Assembly: GCF_002354895.1 (NCBI RefSeq)
Contig: NZ_CP023439.1
Location: 3,968,001-4,032,000, forward strand
Source: Thauera sp. K11
Lineage (GTDB): Bacteria; Pseudomonadota; Gammaproteobacteria; Burkholderiales; Rhodocyclaceae
DNA: 64,000 nt
Direction of reading: 5' to 3'
In this document: positions 29,684 through 38,167 of the stretch, one piece after another
Layout of the letters: each line of letters opens with the position of its first letter
Numbering within the stretch: position 1 is the stretch's first letter
Notes under the pieces: model-generated
Told to the model about the DNA's origin: nothing
What the model saw: only the letters and a program-made list of their open reading frames with translations
The model's database searches: none
Translations under genes and position numbers: made by a program

Positions 29684-30958
29684 ATGATGCGGGTGCTGCT
29701 CATACACCAGAACTTTCCCGGCCAGTTTCGCCACATCGCCGCCAGTTGGGCCGGTAGACCCGGCTGGCAGGTGCTGGGACTGGGCCGCGAAAGCGCCCCG
29801 GGGCTTCCCGGGATCTCCTGCATCCGCTACCGGCTGCATCGGCCACCCAACCGGGAGCAGCATCACTACCTGAGGCAGATGGAGCAGGCCGTGCTCCACG
29901 GCCAGGCGGTGGCGCGGGCCCTGCTCGGGCTCAAGGCCCAGGGATATCGGCCGGACATCGTCATCGCCCATCCCGGCTGGGGCGAGACGCTCTATCTGAA
30001 AGACGTGTATCCGGACGCGCGCCTCATCCACTTCTGCGAATGGTTCTACCGCAACCAGGAGGCCGACTGGGCATTCGATCCCGAATTTCCCTCCACCTTC
30101 GACGATCGTGCCCGGGTACGCACGTGGAATGCCCTCCACACCCTGAATCTGGAGAACTGCGATGCCGGGGTCAGCCCGACCCGCTGGCAGCACAGCCGCC
30201 ATCCGGCGGCATATCGCGACAAGATCGCCGTCATCCACGAAGGCATCGAGACGGAAGGGCTCGCCCCCGACCCCGAGGCCCGGCTCACGCTGAAGGACGG
30301 CACGTCCCTGCGCGCCGGCGATCCCGTCATCACCTACGTGGCCCGCAATCTCGAACCCTATCGGGGGTTCCACGTATTCATGCGGGCGCTCGAACTTATC
30401 CAGCGCCGGCACAAGCGATGCCATGCCCTGATCGTCGGCGGTGACGAGGTGAGCTACGGGAAGCGCCCGAAGGACGCACCGAACTGGCGCGAGAAGATGC
30501 TGCGGGAAGTCAGCCTGGACCCCGCCCGCACCCATTTCCTCGGAAAACTGCCCTACGACGTGTATCGGAAAGTGCTGCAGGTATCGGCCGCCCATGTCTA
30601 TCTGACCTATCCCTTCGTACTCTCCTGGTCGATGCTCGAAGCCATGGCCAGCGGCTGCCTCCTGATCGCCTCGCGCACCGAGCCGGTGCAGGAGGTCGTG
30701 CGCCATGGCGAGAACGGGGTGCTCGCAGACTTCTTCGATCGCGAGGCGATTGCCGCGCGTACCGTCGAGGCACTCGAAGCACCGGCCGATTTCGCCGGCC
30801 TGCGCGAGCGGGCCCGCATCGAGACCAGCCGCCGGTACTGTCGCGTGGAGGCCGTCGCGAGATTCGGTGCATTCCTGGACGTGGAAGGCAACGCACCGGT
30901 TGCGCGCGCAGACTCCGCAGAGGTCGCGGCGGCGGCCGGCGGCGCATTCCCGGGGTAG
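29684..30958 (+). CDS. GT4-like glycosyltransferase
   Basis: A 424-residue GT-B fold enzyme. The N-terminus MMRVLLIHQNFPGQFRHIA is typical of a family of glycan-synthesis glycosyltransferases. The acceptor half includes HPGWGETLYLKDVYPDARLIHFCE (seen in two parts). The nucleotide-sugar half has VTYVARNLEPYRGFHVFMRA-like sequence near residue 225 and the C-terminal SMLEAMASGCLLIASRTEPV. No transmembrane helix. The sugar donor and acceptor cannot be told. It stands alone; its neighbours are the fds operon and a divergent exporter. Confidence 0.82.
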   Translation: MMRVLLIHQNFPGQFRHIAASWAGRPGWQVLGLGRESAPGLPGISCIRYRLHRPPNREQHHYLRQMEQAVLHGQAVARALLGLKAQGYRPDIVIAHPGWGETLYLKDVYPDARLIHFCEWFYRNQEADWAFDPEFPSTFDDRARVRTWNALHTLNLENCDAGVSPTRWQHSRHPAAYRDKIAVIHEGIETEGLAPDPEARLTLKDGTSLRAGDPVITYVARNLEPYRGFHVFMRALELIQRRHKRCHALIVGGDEVSYGKRPKDAPNWREKMLREVSLDPARTHFLGKLPYDVYRKVLQVSAAHVYLTYPFVLSWSMLEAMASGCLLIASRTEPVQEVVRHGENGVLADFFDREAIAARTVEALEAPADFAGLRERARIETSRRYCRVEAVARFGAFLDVEGNAPVARADSAEVAAAAGGAFPG

Positions 30959-31046
30959 CAGCCGGCCTGGGCCGAAAGAATCCTTCCTGCGTCATCGGGC
31001 ACTTGGCGCAGGCGGAGCACGCCGCCACCGGCCGACGCGCGCCGCG

Positions 31047-31940
31047 CTAGCGGCGGCCGGGCCGGTTGGCGACCCAGATGCCGGTGCCGACCAGCGCCAG
31101 GGCGGCGAACACCGCCGGCGTCAGCGTCTCGCCCAGCAGCAGGCCGCCGGCCAGCACGCCCATGACCGGCGTCAGGAAGGAAAACGACGACAGCCGCGTC
31201 GCCGGATAGTGGCGGATGAGCCAGAACCAGCCGAGATAGCTCGCCGAGGCGACCGCCACCGTCTGGAACGCGAGGCTGGCCCACACCGCGGGCGTGGGCG
31301 CGAACACGCCGGGCTCGCCCAGCAGCAGCGACAGCAGGGGCAGCGCCAGCGCCGACACCGCGAGCTGGTACAGCAGCATCTTCTCGGCGGACACCCGCGC
31401 CAGTGCCGACGCCTTCACGGTGAGCGTGGTCCCCGCCCACAGCACAGCGGCGGCGAACACCATCAGGTCGCCGATCCACGCCCGCCCGGCCGGATGCAGC
31501 AGGTTCTCGCCGAACAGCGCCAGCACGCCGGCAAACGCCAGCCCCATGCCGGTCCATTGCGCCCGCCGCATGTGCTCGTGCGGCAGCAGCCACACCGCGC
31601 CGAGCGCGACGACGAAGGGCGCGGTGTAGAGGAAGATCACGCCGCGCGACGCGGTGGTGAACTGCAGCCCGAGGAAGAGCAGCGCGAATTCGCCGGCGAA
31701 CAGCAGGCCGGCGAGCAGGCCCGGCAGCAGCGTGCCGTCGCGCTCGAACAGCCGCACGCCGCGCAGCGCGGACCACGCCCACACCAGCAGCGCGGCTCCG
31801 ATCGAACGCAAGCCCGCCTGCCACACGGGTGAGATGCCGGCGCTGGCGATCTTCACCGCCACCTGCTGCACGCCCCAGATCGTGCAGAAGACGAGCATCA
31901 GGCCGATGGCGAGGCGATCGAGTTGGGTCTTGGGAGGCAT
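31047..31940 (-). CDS. DMT-superfamily (EamA) transporter
   Basis: A 297-residue inner-membrane protein with ten predicted helices arranged as two EamA repeats. It begins LDRLAIGLMLVFCTIWGVQQ and has the repeat signatures FLGLQFTTASRGVIFLYTAP and, in the second half, SSFSFLTPVMGVLAGGLLLGE. Members export amino acids or metabolites; the substrate is unknown. It lies 84 bases downstream of benE on the same strand. Confidence 0.88.
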   Translation of the reverse strand: MPPKTQLDRLAIGLMLVFCTIWGVQQVAVKIASAGISPVWQAGLRSIGAALLVWAWSALRGVRLFERDGTLLPGLLAGLLFAGEFALLFLGLQFTTASRGVIFLYTAPFVVALGAVWLLPHEHMRRAQWTGMGLAFAGVLALFGENLLHPAGRAWIGDLMVFAAAVLWAGTTLTVKASALARVSAEKMLLYQLAVSALALPLLSLLLGEPGVFAPTPAVWASLAFQTVAVASASYLGWFWLIRHYPATRLSSFSFLTPVMGVLAGGLLLGETLTPAVFAALALVGTGIWVANRPGRR

Positions 31941-32024
31941 CGGGCCCTCATGGCAGAAGAAGCGTTTCGACGATTGGCGGAACGTACCGCATGGCGGGTG
32001 CGCAGGCGAGCCCGCGTGCGTGCC

Positions 32025-33179
32025 TCACCTGCGCCAGTTCAGGACGGCGAGCGCGATCGCGCCCGCGACCACGCCCCAGAAGGCCGAGCCGATGCCGCCC
32101 AGCGACAGGCCGGAGGCGGTGACCAGGAAGGTGACCAGCGCCGGCTCGCGCTGCGCATCGTCCTTCATCGCCGTCGCCAGCCCGCCGCCTATGGTGCCGA
32201 ACAGCGCGAGGCCGGCGATGGCCAGCACCAGTTCGCGCGGGAAGGCGGCGAACAGCGCGCCGACGGTGGCGCCGAACAGGCCCACCAGCAGGTAGAAGAA
32301 ACCGGCGAACACGCTGGCGAGGTAGCGCCTGGCCGGATCTTCATGCGCCTCGCGGCCCATGCAGATCGCCGCGGTGATGGCCGCGAGGTTGATCGCGTAG
32401 CAGCCGAAGGGCGCCAGCACCAGGTTCACCGCGCCGGTCCAGCCCACCAGCGGCGACACCGGCACCCCGCCGTAGCCGGAGGCGCGCAGCACCGCGACGC
32501 CGGGCACGTTCTGCGAAGTCATGGTGACGACGAACAGCGGCACGCCGACGCCGATCATGGTCTGCAGGTCGAACTCGGGCATGGTGAACACCGGCACCGC
32601 CATCTCCAGGCGCAGCGCGCGGAAATCCAGCAGCCCCTGCGCCGCGGCGATCGCGCTGCCCAGCGCCAGCACCAGCACCACCGCGTAGCGCGGCAGCAGG
32701 CGGCGCGCGAGCAGGTAGGCGAGGAACATCGCGAACACCAGCCCGAAGCGCTGGCCCATCGCGACGAAGACCTCCATGCCGAAGCGCACCAGCACACCGG
32801 CCAGCATGGCCGCGGCGATGCCCGGCGGAATGCGGTCCATGATGCGCTCGAAGCCGCGCGTGACGCCGGCGAGCAGGATCAGCAGCGCGCAGAACACGAA
32901 GGCGCCCGTCGCCTGCGCCAGGCTGACGCCGGCCAGCGCGGTGACCAGCAGCGCCGCGCCCGGCGTGGACCACGCGGTGACCACCGGCGCACGGTAGCGC
33001 AGCGACAGGCCGATGCAGGTCACCCCCATCGCCAGCCCCAGCGCCCACATCCACGAACTGATCTGCGCCGGCGTGGCGCCCGCCGCCGCCGCGGCCTGGA
33101 ACACGATCGCGGCGGAACTGGTGAAGCCCACCAGGACGGTGACGAAACCCGCGGACAGCGGGGCGAGGTAGCTACGCAT
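32025..33179 (-). CDS. benE: benzoate/H+ symporter family transporter BenE
   Basis: A 384-residue inner-membrane transporter with about 12 hydrophobic segments. It starts MRSYLAPLSAGFVTVLVGFT and carries AWSTPGAALLVTALAGVSL, MTSQNVPGVAVLRASGYG and NLAAITAAICMGREAHEDPARRY (in parts), matching the BenE family. Known members import benzoate. No benzoate-degradation genes are in the window, so the physiological substrate is inferred from the family only. Confidence 0.9.
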   Translation of the reverse strand: MRSYLAPLSAGFVTVLVGFTSSAAIVFQAAAAAGATPAQISSWMWALGLAMGVTCIGLSLRYRAPVVTAWSTPGAALLVTALAGVSLAQATGAFVFCALLILLAGVTRGFERIMDRIPPGIAAAMLAGVLVRFGMEVFVAMGQRFGLVFAMFLAYLLARRLLPRYAVVLVLALGSAIAAAQGLLDFRALRLEMAVPVFTMPEFDLQTMIGVGVPLFVVTMTSQNVPGVAVLRASGYGGVPVSPLVGWTGAVNLVLAPFGCYAINLAAITAAICMGREAHEDPARRYLASVFAGFFYLLVGLFGATVGALFAAFPRELVLAIAGLALFGTIGGGLATAMKDDAQREPALVTFLVTASGLSLGGIGSAFWGVVAGAIALAVLNWRR

Positions 33180-33440
33180 GGGATCGGACTCGAATGGCTT
33201 CGCGCGGCGCAGCCGGCGGGAAAAACCGCGATTCTATTCGCGCAGGATGCGTGACAGACATCACGGCCACACCCCGGATGGGCGCCAGAGGGGAATGCCG
33301 GCTTGTCGGACGGCTTTACAGGGCAGCGTCCACGATTGCGGCACGGCACGCCAACCCTTTGATTTCAAAAAATATTTATTGAAGGCACGAACGTTGCTAT
33401 GTGATCGCGCCCGCAATTTCTTCCCTACCCGGAGTCAGTC

Positions 33441-34298
33441 ATGAAATTCCTCAACCTGGCGCTGGCCTTCGCCGGACTCGCCACGGTCGGCTCGGCGCAC
33501 GCCCTGACGATCACCTACAACGATTTCTCCAACCTGTCCGGTTTTCAGCAGAACGGAACGACCGCGACCATCGCCGACCCCACCACCGACGACCTCGGCC
33601 GCGACGTGCTGCGCCTGACCAACGGACTCGGGCAGTCGGGCAGCGCCTTCCTGACCAATCCGATCAACCTGGCCAACCAGGCATCCTTCAGCACCTTCTT
33701 CTCGTTCCGCATCTCGAACCCGCAGGGAAGCGCGGACGGCGACGGCCAGGGCGCCGACGGCATCGTCTTCGTGGTGCAGACCGTCTCCAACAGCGCCGGC
33801 GGCGGTGGCGGCGGAATCGGCTACCAGGGCATCCAGAACAGCGTCGGCATCGAATTCGACACCTGGGACAACGGCAGCGGCTCCAACGACCCCAACGGCA
33901 ACCACATCGGCATCGACCTCGGCGGCGGTTTCAACGGCCCCACCGCCATCGTCGGCACGCGCATGAACAACGGCGCCGACTGGTTCGCCTGGATCGACTA
34001 CAACGGCAACACCAAGGACATCGAAGTCCGGCTCTCCCAGACCAACGCCCGCCCGACCTCGGCGACGCTGACCCGCAACGCCGATCTCGTCGACGTCCTG
34101 GGCCAGACCAACGCCTTCATCGGCTTCACGTCGGGCACCGGCGCGGCGGGCGGCCTCCATGACATCGTGAGCTGGCAGTTCGAAGACGATTTCCGCCCGA
34201 TCGACCCCTCGAACCCGGTGCCGGAGCCCGGCGTCCTCGCCCTGGTGGGCATCGGCGCGCTCGGCCTGATGGCCAGCCGCCGCCGCCGCGCCGCCTGA
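33441..34298 (+). CDS. PEP-CTERM protein with L-type lectin-like domain
   Basis: A 285-residue exported protein. The signal peptide MKFLNLALAFAGLATVGSAHA precedes a beta-sandwich region with IEFDTWDNGSGSNDPNGNHIG (seen near residue 137 in two pieces), which resembles legume-type lectin folds. The C-terminus is a complete PEP-CTERM sorting tag: VPEPG, a hydrophobic helix (VLALVGIGALGLMA) and SRRRRRAA-type basic residues. Such proteins are processed by exosortase and linked to exopolysaccharide-rich envelopes. The exosortase must lie elsewhere. A strong bidirectional terminator follows. The 261-base upstream gap has an AT-rich patch but no convincing promoter. Confidence 0.88.
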   Translation: MKFLNLALAFAGLATVGSAHALTITYNDFSNLSGFQQNGTTATIADPTTDDLGRDVLRLTNGLGQSGSAFLTNPINLANQASFSTFFSFRISNPQGSADGDGQGADGIVFVVQTVSNSAGGGGGGIGYQGIQNSVGIEFDTWDNGSGSNDPNGNHIGIDLGGGFNGPTAIVGTRMNNGADWFAWIDYNGNTKDIEVRLSQTNARPTSATLTRNADLVDVLGQTNAFIGFTSGTGAAGGLHDIVSWQFEDDFRPIDPSNPVPEPGVLALVGIGALGLMASRRRRAA

Positions 34299-34313
34299 GA
34301 GACGGCCGCGCGC

Positions 34314-34349
34314 CGCGACAGGGAGGCGGCCGACCGCCTCCCTGTCGCG
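34314..34349. terminator. bidirectional terminator hairpin between PEP-CTERM gene and apbE
   Basis: CGACAGGGAGGCGG and CCGCCTCCCTGTCG flank a CCGA loop; with the outer pairs this gives a perfect 16-bp stem. It lies between two convergent genes (stops at 34298 and 34368) and could serve both strands. It lacks a long T-run, but the stem is very stable. Confidence 0.75.
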
Positions 34350-34367
34350 CACCGGCCGGCGCCCGCC

Positions 34368-35444
34368 TCAATCCACGACGGCCGCATCGATACCCGCGGC
34401 AAACTGCAGCCGCGCGCGCAATGCCTTCGTCACCTCGACGCGGCCGTCCCCGGCCACGCGCAGCGCATGCTCGACGTTGAAGCGGCGCGTCATCGCGCGC
34501 CAGCCGTCGCCGGCGATGAAGGCCGGCTTGCTGGCGGCGTCGGACAGCGTGCCGGCCGCCTCGCCCGCCATGCCGCCCGCGAGGGCCGCCGGGGTGACGA
34601 GCACGGTGAGCGAGTGCGTGCCGCGCGCCGGCTCGCCGGTGCGCGGGTCGAGCAGGTGGGAATAGCGCCGGCCGTCGACATCGAAGTAGCGCTGGTAGTC
34701 GCCCGAGGTGCCGATCGCCTCGCCGTCGTACAGCGGCAGCGTGGCCAGCGGCGGCTGGCCGGGGCGGGGGTCCTGGATGCCGATGCGCCAGGGCTGGCCG
34801 CCCTTGGCGCCGAGCGCCATGAGGTTGCCGCTGATGTTGATCAGCGCGTTGGCGACGCCCTGCGCACGCAGGATGGCGGCGGCGCGGTCGAGCGCGTAGC
34901 CCTTGGCGTAGCCGCCCAGGTCGAGCTGCACCACCGGGTTGCGGCTGGAGACGCGGTTGCCGTCGATCGTCAGGTCGGCCATGTGCGGCCGCGCCGCGAT
35001 CAGTGCCTGCACCCGGGCCGGGTCGGGCAGACGCGGCACGAAGGTGTCGGTGTGAAAGCCCCACAACGCGATGAGCCGGCCCAGCGCGGGGTCGAAGAGC
35101 CCGTCGCCGGCGGCGGAGATGCGCTGCGCATCCTTCAGCATCGCGGCAAGCTCATCGGACACCGTCGCCGCCTCGCCGCGGGCGATGGCGGCGTTCAGCG
35201 CGGTGAGTTCGGACGGCTCCCAGGCATGGTAGGCGCGATGCAGGCGGTCGAACTCGCGCAGCACCGCGCCGATCGCGGCGTCGGCCTGCGCCTCGTCCTC
35301 GCCATAGACCGCCACCGAGACCTGGGTGCCGAAGACGTAGGATTCACGGTGGAACACCTGCGGCCGCGAGCAGCCCGCCAGCAGGACGGCCAGGCACAGC
35401 GCGAAAAGGCCGGCGAGCCGGCCGGCGGCGACCGCGCCCGGCAT
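34368..35444 (-). CDS. apbE: FAD:protein FMN transferase ApbE (lipoprotein)
   Basis: A 358-residue lipoprotein with signal LFALCLAVLLAGC (lipobox LAGC). ApbE attaches FMN to threonine residues of flavoproteins such as the Na+-translocating NADH:quinone reductase and RNF subunits. Family blocks are FHRESYVFGTQVSVAVYG, DLGGYAKGYALDRAA, INISGNLMALG, GTSGDYQRYFDVDGRRYSHLLDP (in parts) and the Mg-site Asp/Thr region SDAASKPAF. Its ATG overlaps the gshB stop by one base (TGATG), so it is translated as part of a gshA-gshB-apbE operon. Confidence 0.94.
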   Translation of the reverse strand: MPGAVAAGRLAGLFALCLAVLLAGCSRPQVFHRESYVFGTQVSVAVYGEDEAQADAAIGAVLREFDRLHRAYHAWEPSELTALNAAIARGEAATVSDELAAMLKDAQRISAAGDGLFDPALGRLIALWGFHTDTFVPRLPDPARVQALIAARPHMADLTIDGNRVSSRNPVVQLDLGGYAKGYALDRAAAILRAQGVANALINISGNLMALGAKGGQPWRIGIQDPRPGQPPLATLPLYDGEAIGTSGDYQRYFDVDGRRYSHLLDPRTGEPARGTHSLTVLVTPAALAGGMAGEAAGTLSDAASKPAFIAGDGWRAMTRRFNVEHALRVAGDGRVEVTKALRARLQFAAGIDAAVVD

Positions 35445-36403
35445 CAGAGCCCGCAGGCCCGTTCGAGCTTGTCGATGACCAGCGCGGCGGCGTCGAAGCC
35501 CTGCTGCTGCTCGATCTCGACCATGCAGGTGGGGCTGGTGACGTTGATCTCGGTGAGATGGCCGCCGATCACGTCGAGGCCGACGATCAGCAGGCCGCGC
35601 GCCCACAGGATGGGCGCCAGGTATTCCGCGATCTCGCGCTCGCGCCCGGTCAGCGGCATCGCCACGCCGCGACCGCCGGCGGCGAGGTTGCCGCGCGTCT
35701 CGCCCGCCTGCGGAATGCGCGCCAGCGAGAACGGCACGACCTCGCCGCCGATGAGCAGGATGCGCTTGTCGCCCTCGGCGATCTGCGGCACGTAGCGCTG
35801 CGCCATGATGGTGCGCGTGCCATCGTGGGTCAGCGTCTCGATGATGACGTTGCGGTTGGGGTCGTCGCGGCGCACGCGGAAGATCTGGCTGCCGCCCATG
35901 CCGTCGAGCGGCTTCAGGATCACGTCGCCGATCTCGTCGATGAACGCCTGGATGTCGACGGCCTCGCGCGCCACCAGCGAGGTCGGGGTGAACTGCGGAA
36001 ACTCGGTGATCGCCAGCTTCTCGGAGTGGTCGCGGATCGCGCGCGGATCGTTGAACACGCGCGCGCCGGCCTGCATCGCATCCTCGAGCAGCCAGGTGGC
36101 GGTGACGTATTCGAAGTCGAAGGGCGGGTCCTGGCGCATCAGCACGGCATCGAACCCGGCCAGCGACACCGCCTGCTCGTCGCCGGCGGCCTCGTACCAG
36201 AGGTCGTCGCCGGCCAGCAGGCGGATCGGCAGCGCGCGGGCGATCACCGCGCCGTCGCGCCAGGTGAGCGCGCCGCGCCGGATCGTCCACACCGCATGCC
36301 CGCGCGCCGCGGCGGCACGCATCATGGCGATGCTGGAATCCTTGTAGGCTTTCAGCGCGTCCAGCGGGTCGAGGATGAAGGCGAGCTTGAGGGCGCGGCT
36401 CAT
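35444..36403 (-). CDS. gshB: glutathione synthase GshB
   Basis: A 319-residue ATP-grasp ligase that adds glycine to gamma-glutamylcysteine. It begins KLAFILDPLDALKAYKDSS and has MRQDPPFDFEYVTATWLLE, VILKPLDGMGGSQIFRV, NLAAGGRGVAMPLT and GLDVIGGHLTEINVTSPTCM, all standard GshB signatures. Full length. It lies 79 bases after gshA, the gap being occupied by a hairpin and repeat sequence. Confidence 0.96.
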   Translation of the reverse strand: MSRALKLAFILDPLDALKAYKDSSIAMMRAAAARGHAVWTIRRGALTWRDGAVIARALPIRLLAGDDLWYEAAGDEQAVSLAGFDAVLMRQDPPFDFEYVTATWLLEDAMQAGARVFNDPRAIRDHSEKLAITEFPQFTPTSLVAREAVDIQAFIDEIGDVILKPLDGMGGSQIFRVRRDDPNRNVIIETLTHDGTRTIMAQRYVPQIAEGDKRILLIGGEVVPFSLARIPQAGETRGNLAAGGRGVAMPLTGREREIAEYLAPILWARGLLIVGLDVIGGHLTEINVTSPTCMVEIEQQQGFDAAALVIDKLERACGL

Positions 36404-36448
36404 CGGACTGCCCTCCCGTCGCTGCGCGACACCCTCCCCGAGGGAAGG

Positions 36449-36484
36449 CGAGCGCCCCCTTCGGGCGGCCGTGCGGGGGCGCTC
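36449..36484. repeat. hairpin at the gshA 3' end, copy 1 of a dispersed GC-rich repeat
   Basis: GAGCGCCCCC (36450-36459) and GGGGGCGCTC (36475-36484) form a perfect 10-bp stem that overlaps the gshA stop codon. Positions 36449-36474 recur inverted at 41848-41873 after putA with one mismatch in 26. It may act as an mRNA 3'-end stabiliser. Confidence 0.65.
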
Positions 36485-37772
36485 ATGCTTCCACCTCCGC
36501 CGGCGCCGTCTCTTCGATCTCGACCGAGGCGGCGAGCAGGGCCAGGCGCGCGACCACGCCGTAGGCGTAGAAGCGGTTGGGCGGGGCGTCCGGCCCCTGG
36601 GCGCTGTCGGGCAGCGTGCAGCAGGCGTCGAAGGCGAGCGGCTTGAAGTGCATGCCCGGCGCGTTGAGGTTCTCGTCGCGGCCGCGCTCGGTGTGGACGC
36701 GGTAGAAACCGCCCACGACGTAGTGGTCCATCATGTAGACGACCGGTTCGGCAACGCCGTCCTCGACCGTCTCGAAGGTGTGCACGCCTTCCTGGATGAT
36801 GACCTCCTGCACCTGCAGCCCTTCCTTGATCACCGCCATCTTGTTGCGCTGGCGGCGGTTCAGGCCGATCACCTCGGAGGCGTCCTTCACCGTCATGACG
36901 CCCATGCCGTAGGTGCCGGCGTCGGCCTTCACCACGACGAAGGGCGTATCGGACACGCCGTACTCCTTGTACTTGGCGCGGATGCGGGTCAGCAGCGTGT
37001 CGACCTGCGCCGCCAGGCATTCCTCGCCGGTGCGCTCCTGGAAATTGACCTGGCCGCACACGCCGAACTCGGGATTGATGCGCCACGGATCGATGCCGAT
37101 GGCGGCAGCGAACTCGCACGCCACCCGGTCGTAGGCCGCGGCGTGCTTCGACTTGCGCCGCGCATGCCAGCCGGCATGCAGCGGCGGGATCAGCCGCTGC
37201 GAGTCCAGCCCCTTCAGGATCTGCGGCACGCCACCGGACAGGTCGTTGTTGAGCAGCACCGCGCAGGGATCGAAGCCGTCCAGCCCGAGGCGGTTGCCGC
37301 TGCGCCGCAGCGGCTCCAGCGTCAGCGACGCGCCGTTGGCCAGTTCGAGCACCGTGGGCGCGGCGACGTCGGGCAGCAGGCTGCCGATGCGCACCTCCAG
37401 TCCGGTCAGCCGCAGGATGGAGACCAGCTTGGCGACGTTCTGCAGGTAGAACTGGTTGCGCGTGTGGTTCTCGGGGATCAGCAGCAGCTTGCCGGCATCG
37501 GGGCAGATGCGCTCGATCGCCGCCTGCGCCGCCTGCACGCACAGCGGCATGAAGGCGTCGTTGAGGTTGTTGAACCCGCCGGGGAACAGGTTCAGGTCCA
37601 CCGGCGCCAGCTTGAAGCCCGAATTGCGCAGGTCGGTCGAACCGTAGAACGGGGGCATGTGGTCCTGCCACTGCGTGCGGAACCACTTTTCGATGTCGGA
37701 CGCGTTGTCCAGGAACTGCTTTTCCAGCTCGAGCAACGGGCCGGTAAGCGCGGTGGTGAGGTGTGGGACCAT
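36483..37772 (-). CDS. gshA: glutamate-cysteine ligase, proteobacterial GshA type
   Basis: A 429-residue enzyme that makes gamma-glutamylcysteine, the first step of glutathione synthesis. It is not the E. coli GshA fold by sequence. It matches the shorter family of beta- and some gammaproteobacteria and acidithiobacilli: MVPHLTTALTGPLLELEKQF, FRTQWQDHMPPFYGSTDLRN, LLIPENHTRNQFYLQNV and KADAGTYGMGVMTVKD. The start at 37772 was chosen because the upstream in-frame extension is arginine-rich and unlike the family. Its linkage to gshB strengthens the call. Confidence 0.94.
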   Translation of the reverse strand: MVPHLTTALTGPLLELEKQFLDNASDIEKWFRTQWQDHMPPFYGSTDLRNSGFKLAPVDLNLFPGGFNNLNDAFMPLCVQAAQAAIERICPDAGKLLLIPENHTRNQFYLQNVAKLVSILRLTGLEVRIGSLLPDVAAPTVLELANGASLTLEPLRRSGNRLGLDGFDPCAVLLNNDLSGGVPQILKGLDSQRLIPPLHAGWHARRKSKHAAAYDRVACEFAAAIGIDPWRINPEFGVCGQVNFQERTGEECLAAQVDTLLTRIRAKYKEYGVSDTPFVVVKADAGTYGMGVMTVKDASEVIGLNRRQRNKMAVIKEGLQVQEVIIQEGVHTFETVEDGVAEPVVYMMDHYVVGGFYRVHTERGRDENLNAPGMHFKPLAFDACCTLPDSAQGPDAPPNRFYAYGVVARLALLAASVEIEETAPAEVEA

Positions 37773-38167
37773 GATTTTCTGTCTCGGGAGAAGCCGCGGC
37801 CGCGAACGCATGGCGGTCAGGCGGCAGAAAGCATCGGCCGGAAATGGTACACCAAACGCCGTAGCACCTTGGTCGCGCATGCGAAGGCGGCTCCGCCCCG
37901 GGTGCGAGCGGCCCGGATCCTGCGCCGACGCGCTGCGACGGTTCGACGACCGACAGACGGGCATCGTCCCGCAGCCCGGCCGGAATCTCCGGATCGATCC
38001 GGTCCGCTGCACCGCAGCAGACGATTTGCCTGTTTCCATGTCGAACCACGGGAATCATGGCCATGTGGAAAACGATTCCGCGGCCATCGACTACGCTTGC
38101 AGGAAAAGGACTCCGCCCGACACCCGCTCCGTCCGCCCCGCCGCGCACCGCGCAGAGGAGCCGCATC
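37773..38167. other. 395-bp intergenic region between gshA and putA
   Basis: Divergent promoters for gshA and putA must lie here, but no convincing -35/-10 pair was found. An inverted repeat ATGGCC/GGCCAT (38057-38087) lies about 80 bases ahead of the putA start and might be an operator. GAGGAG before 38168 is the putA ribosome site. No gene is supported. Confidence 0.5.
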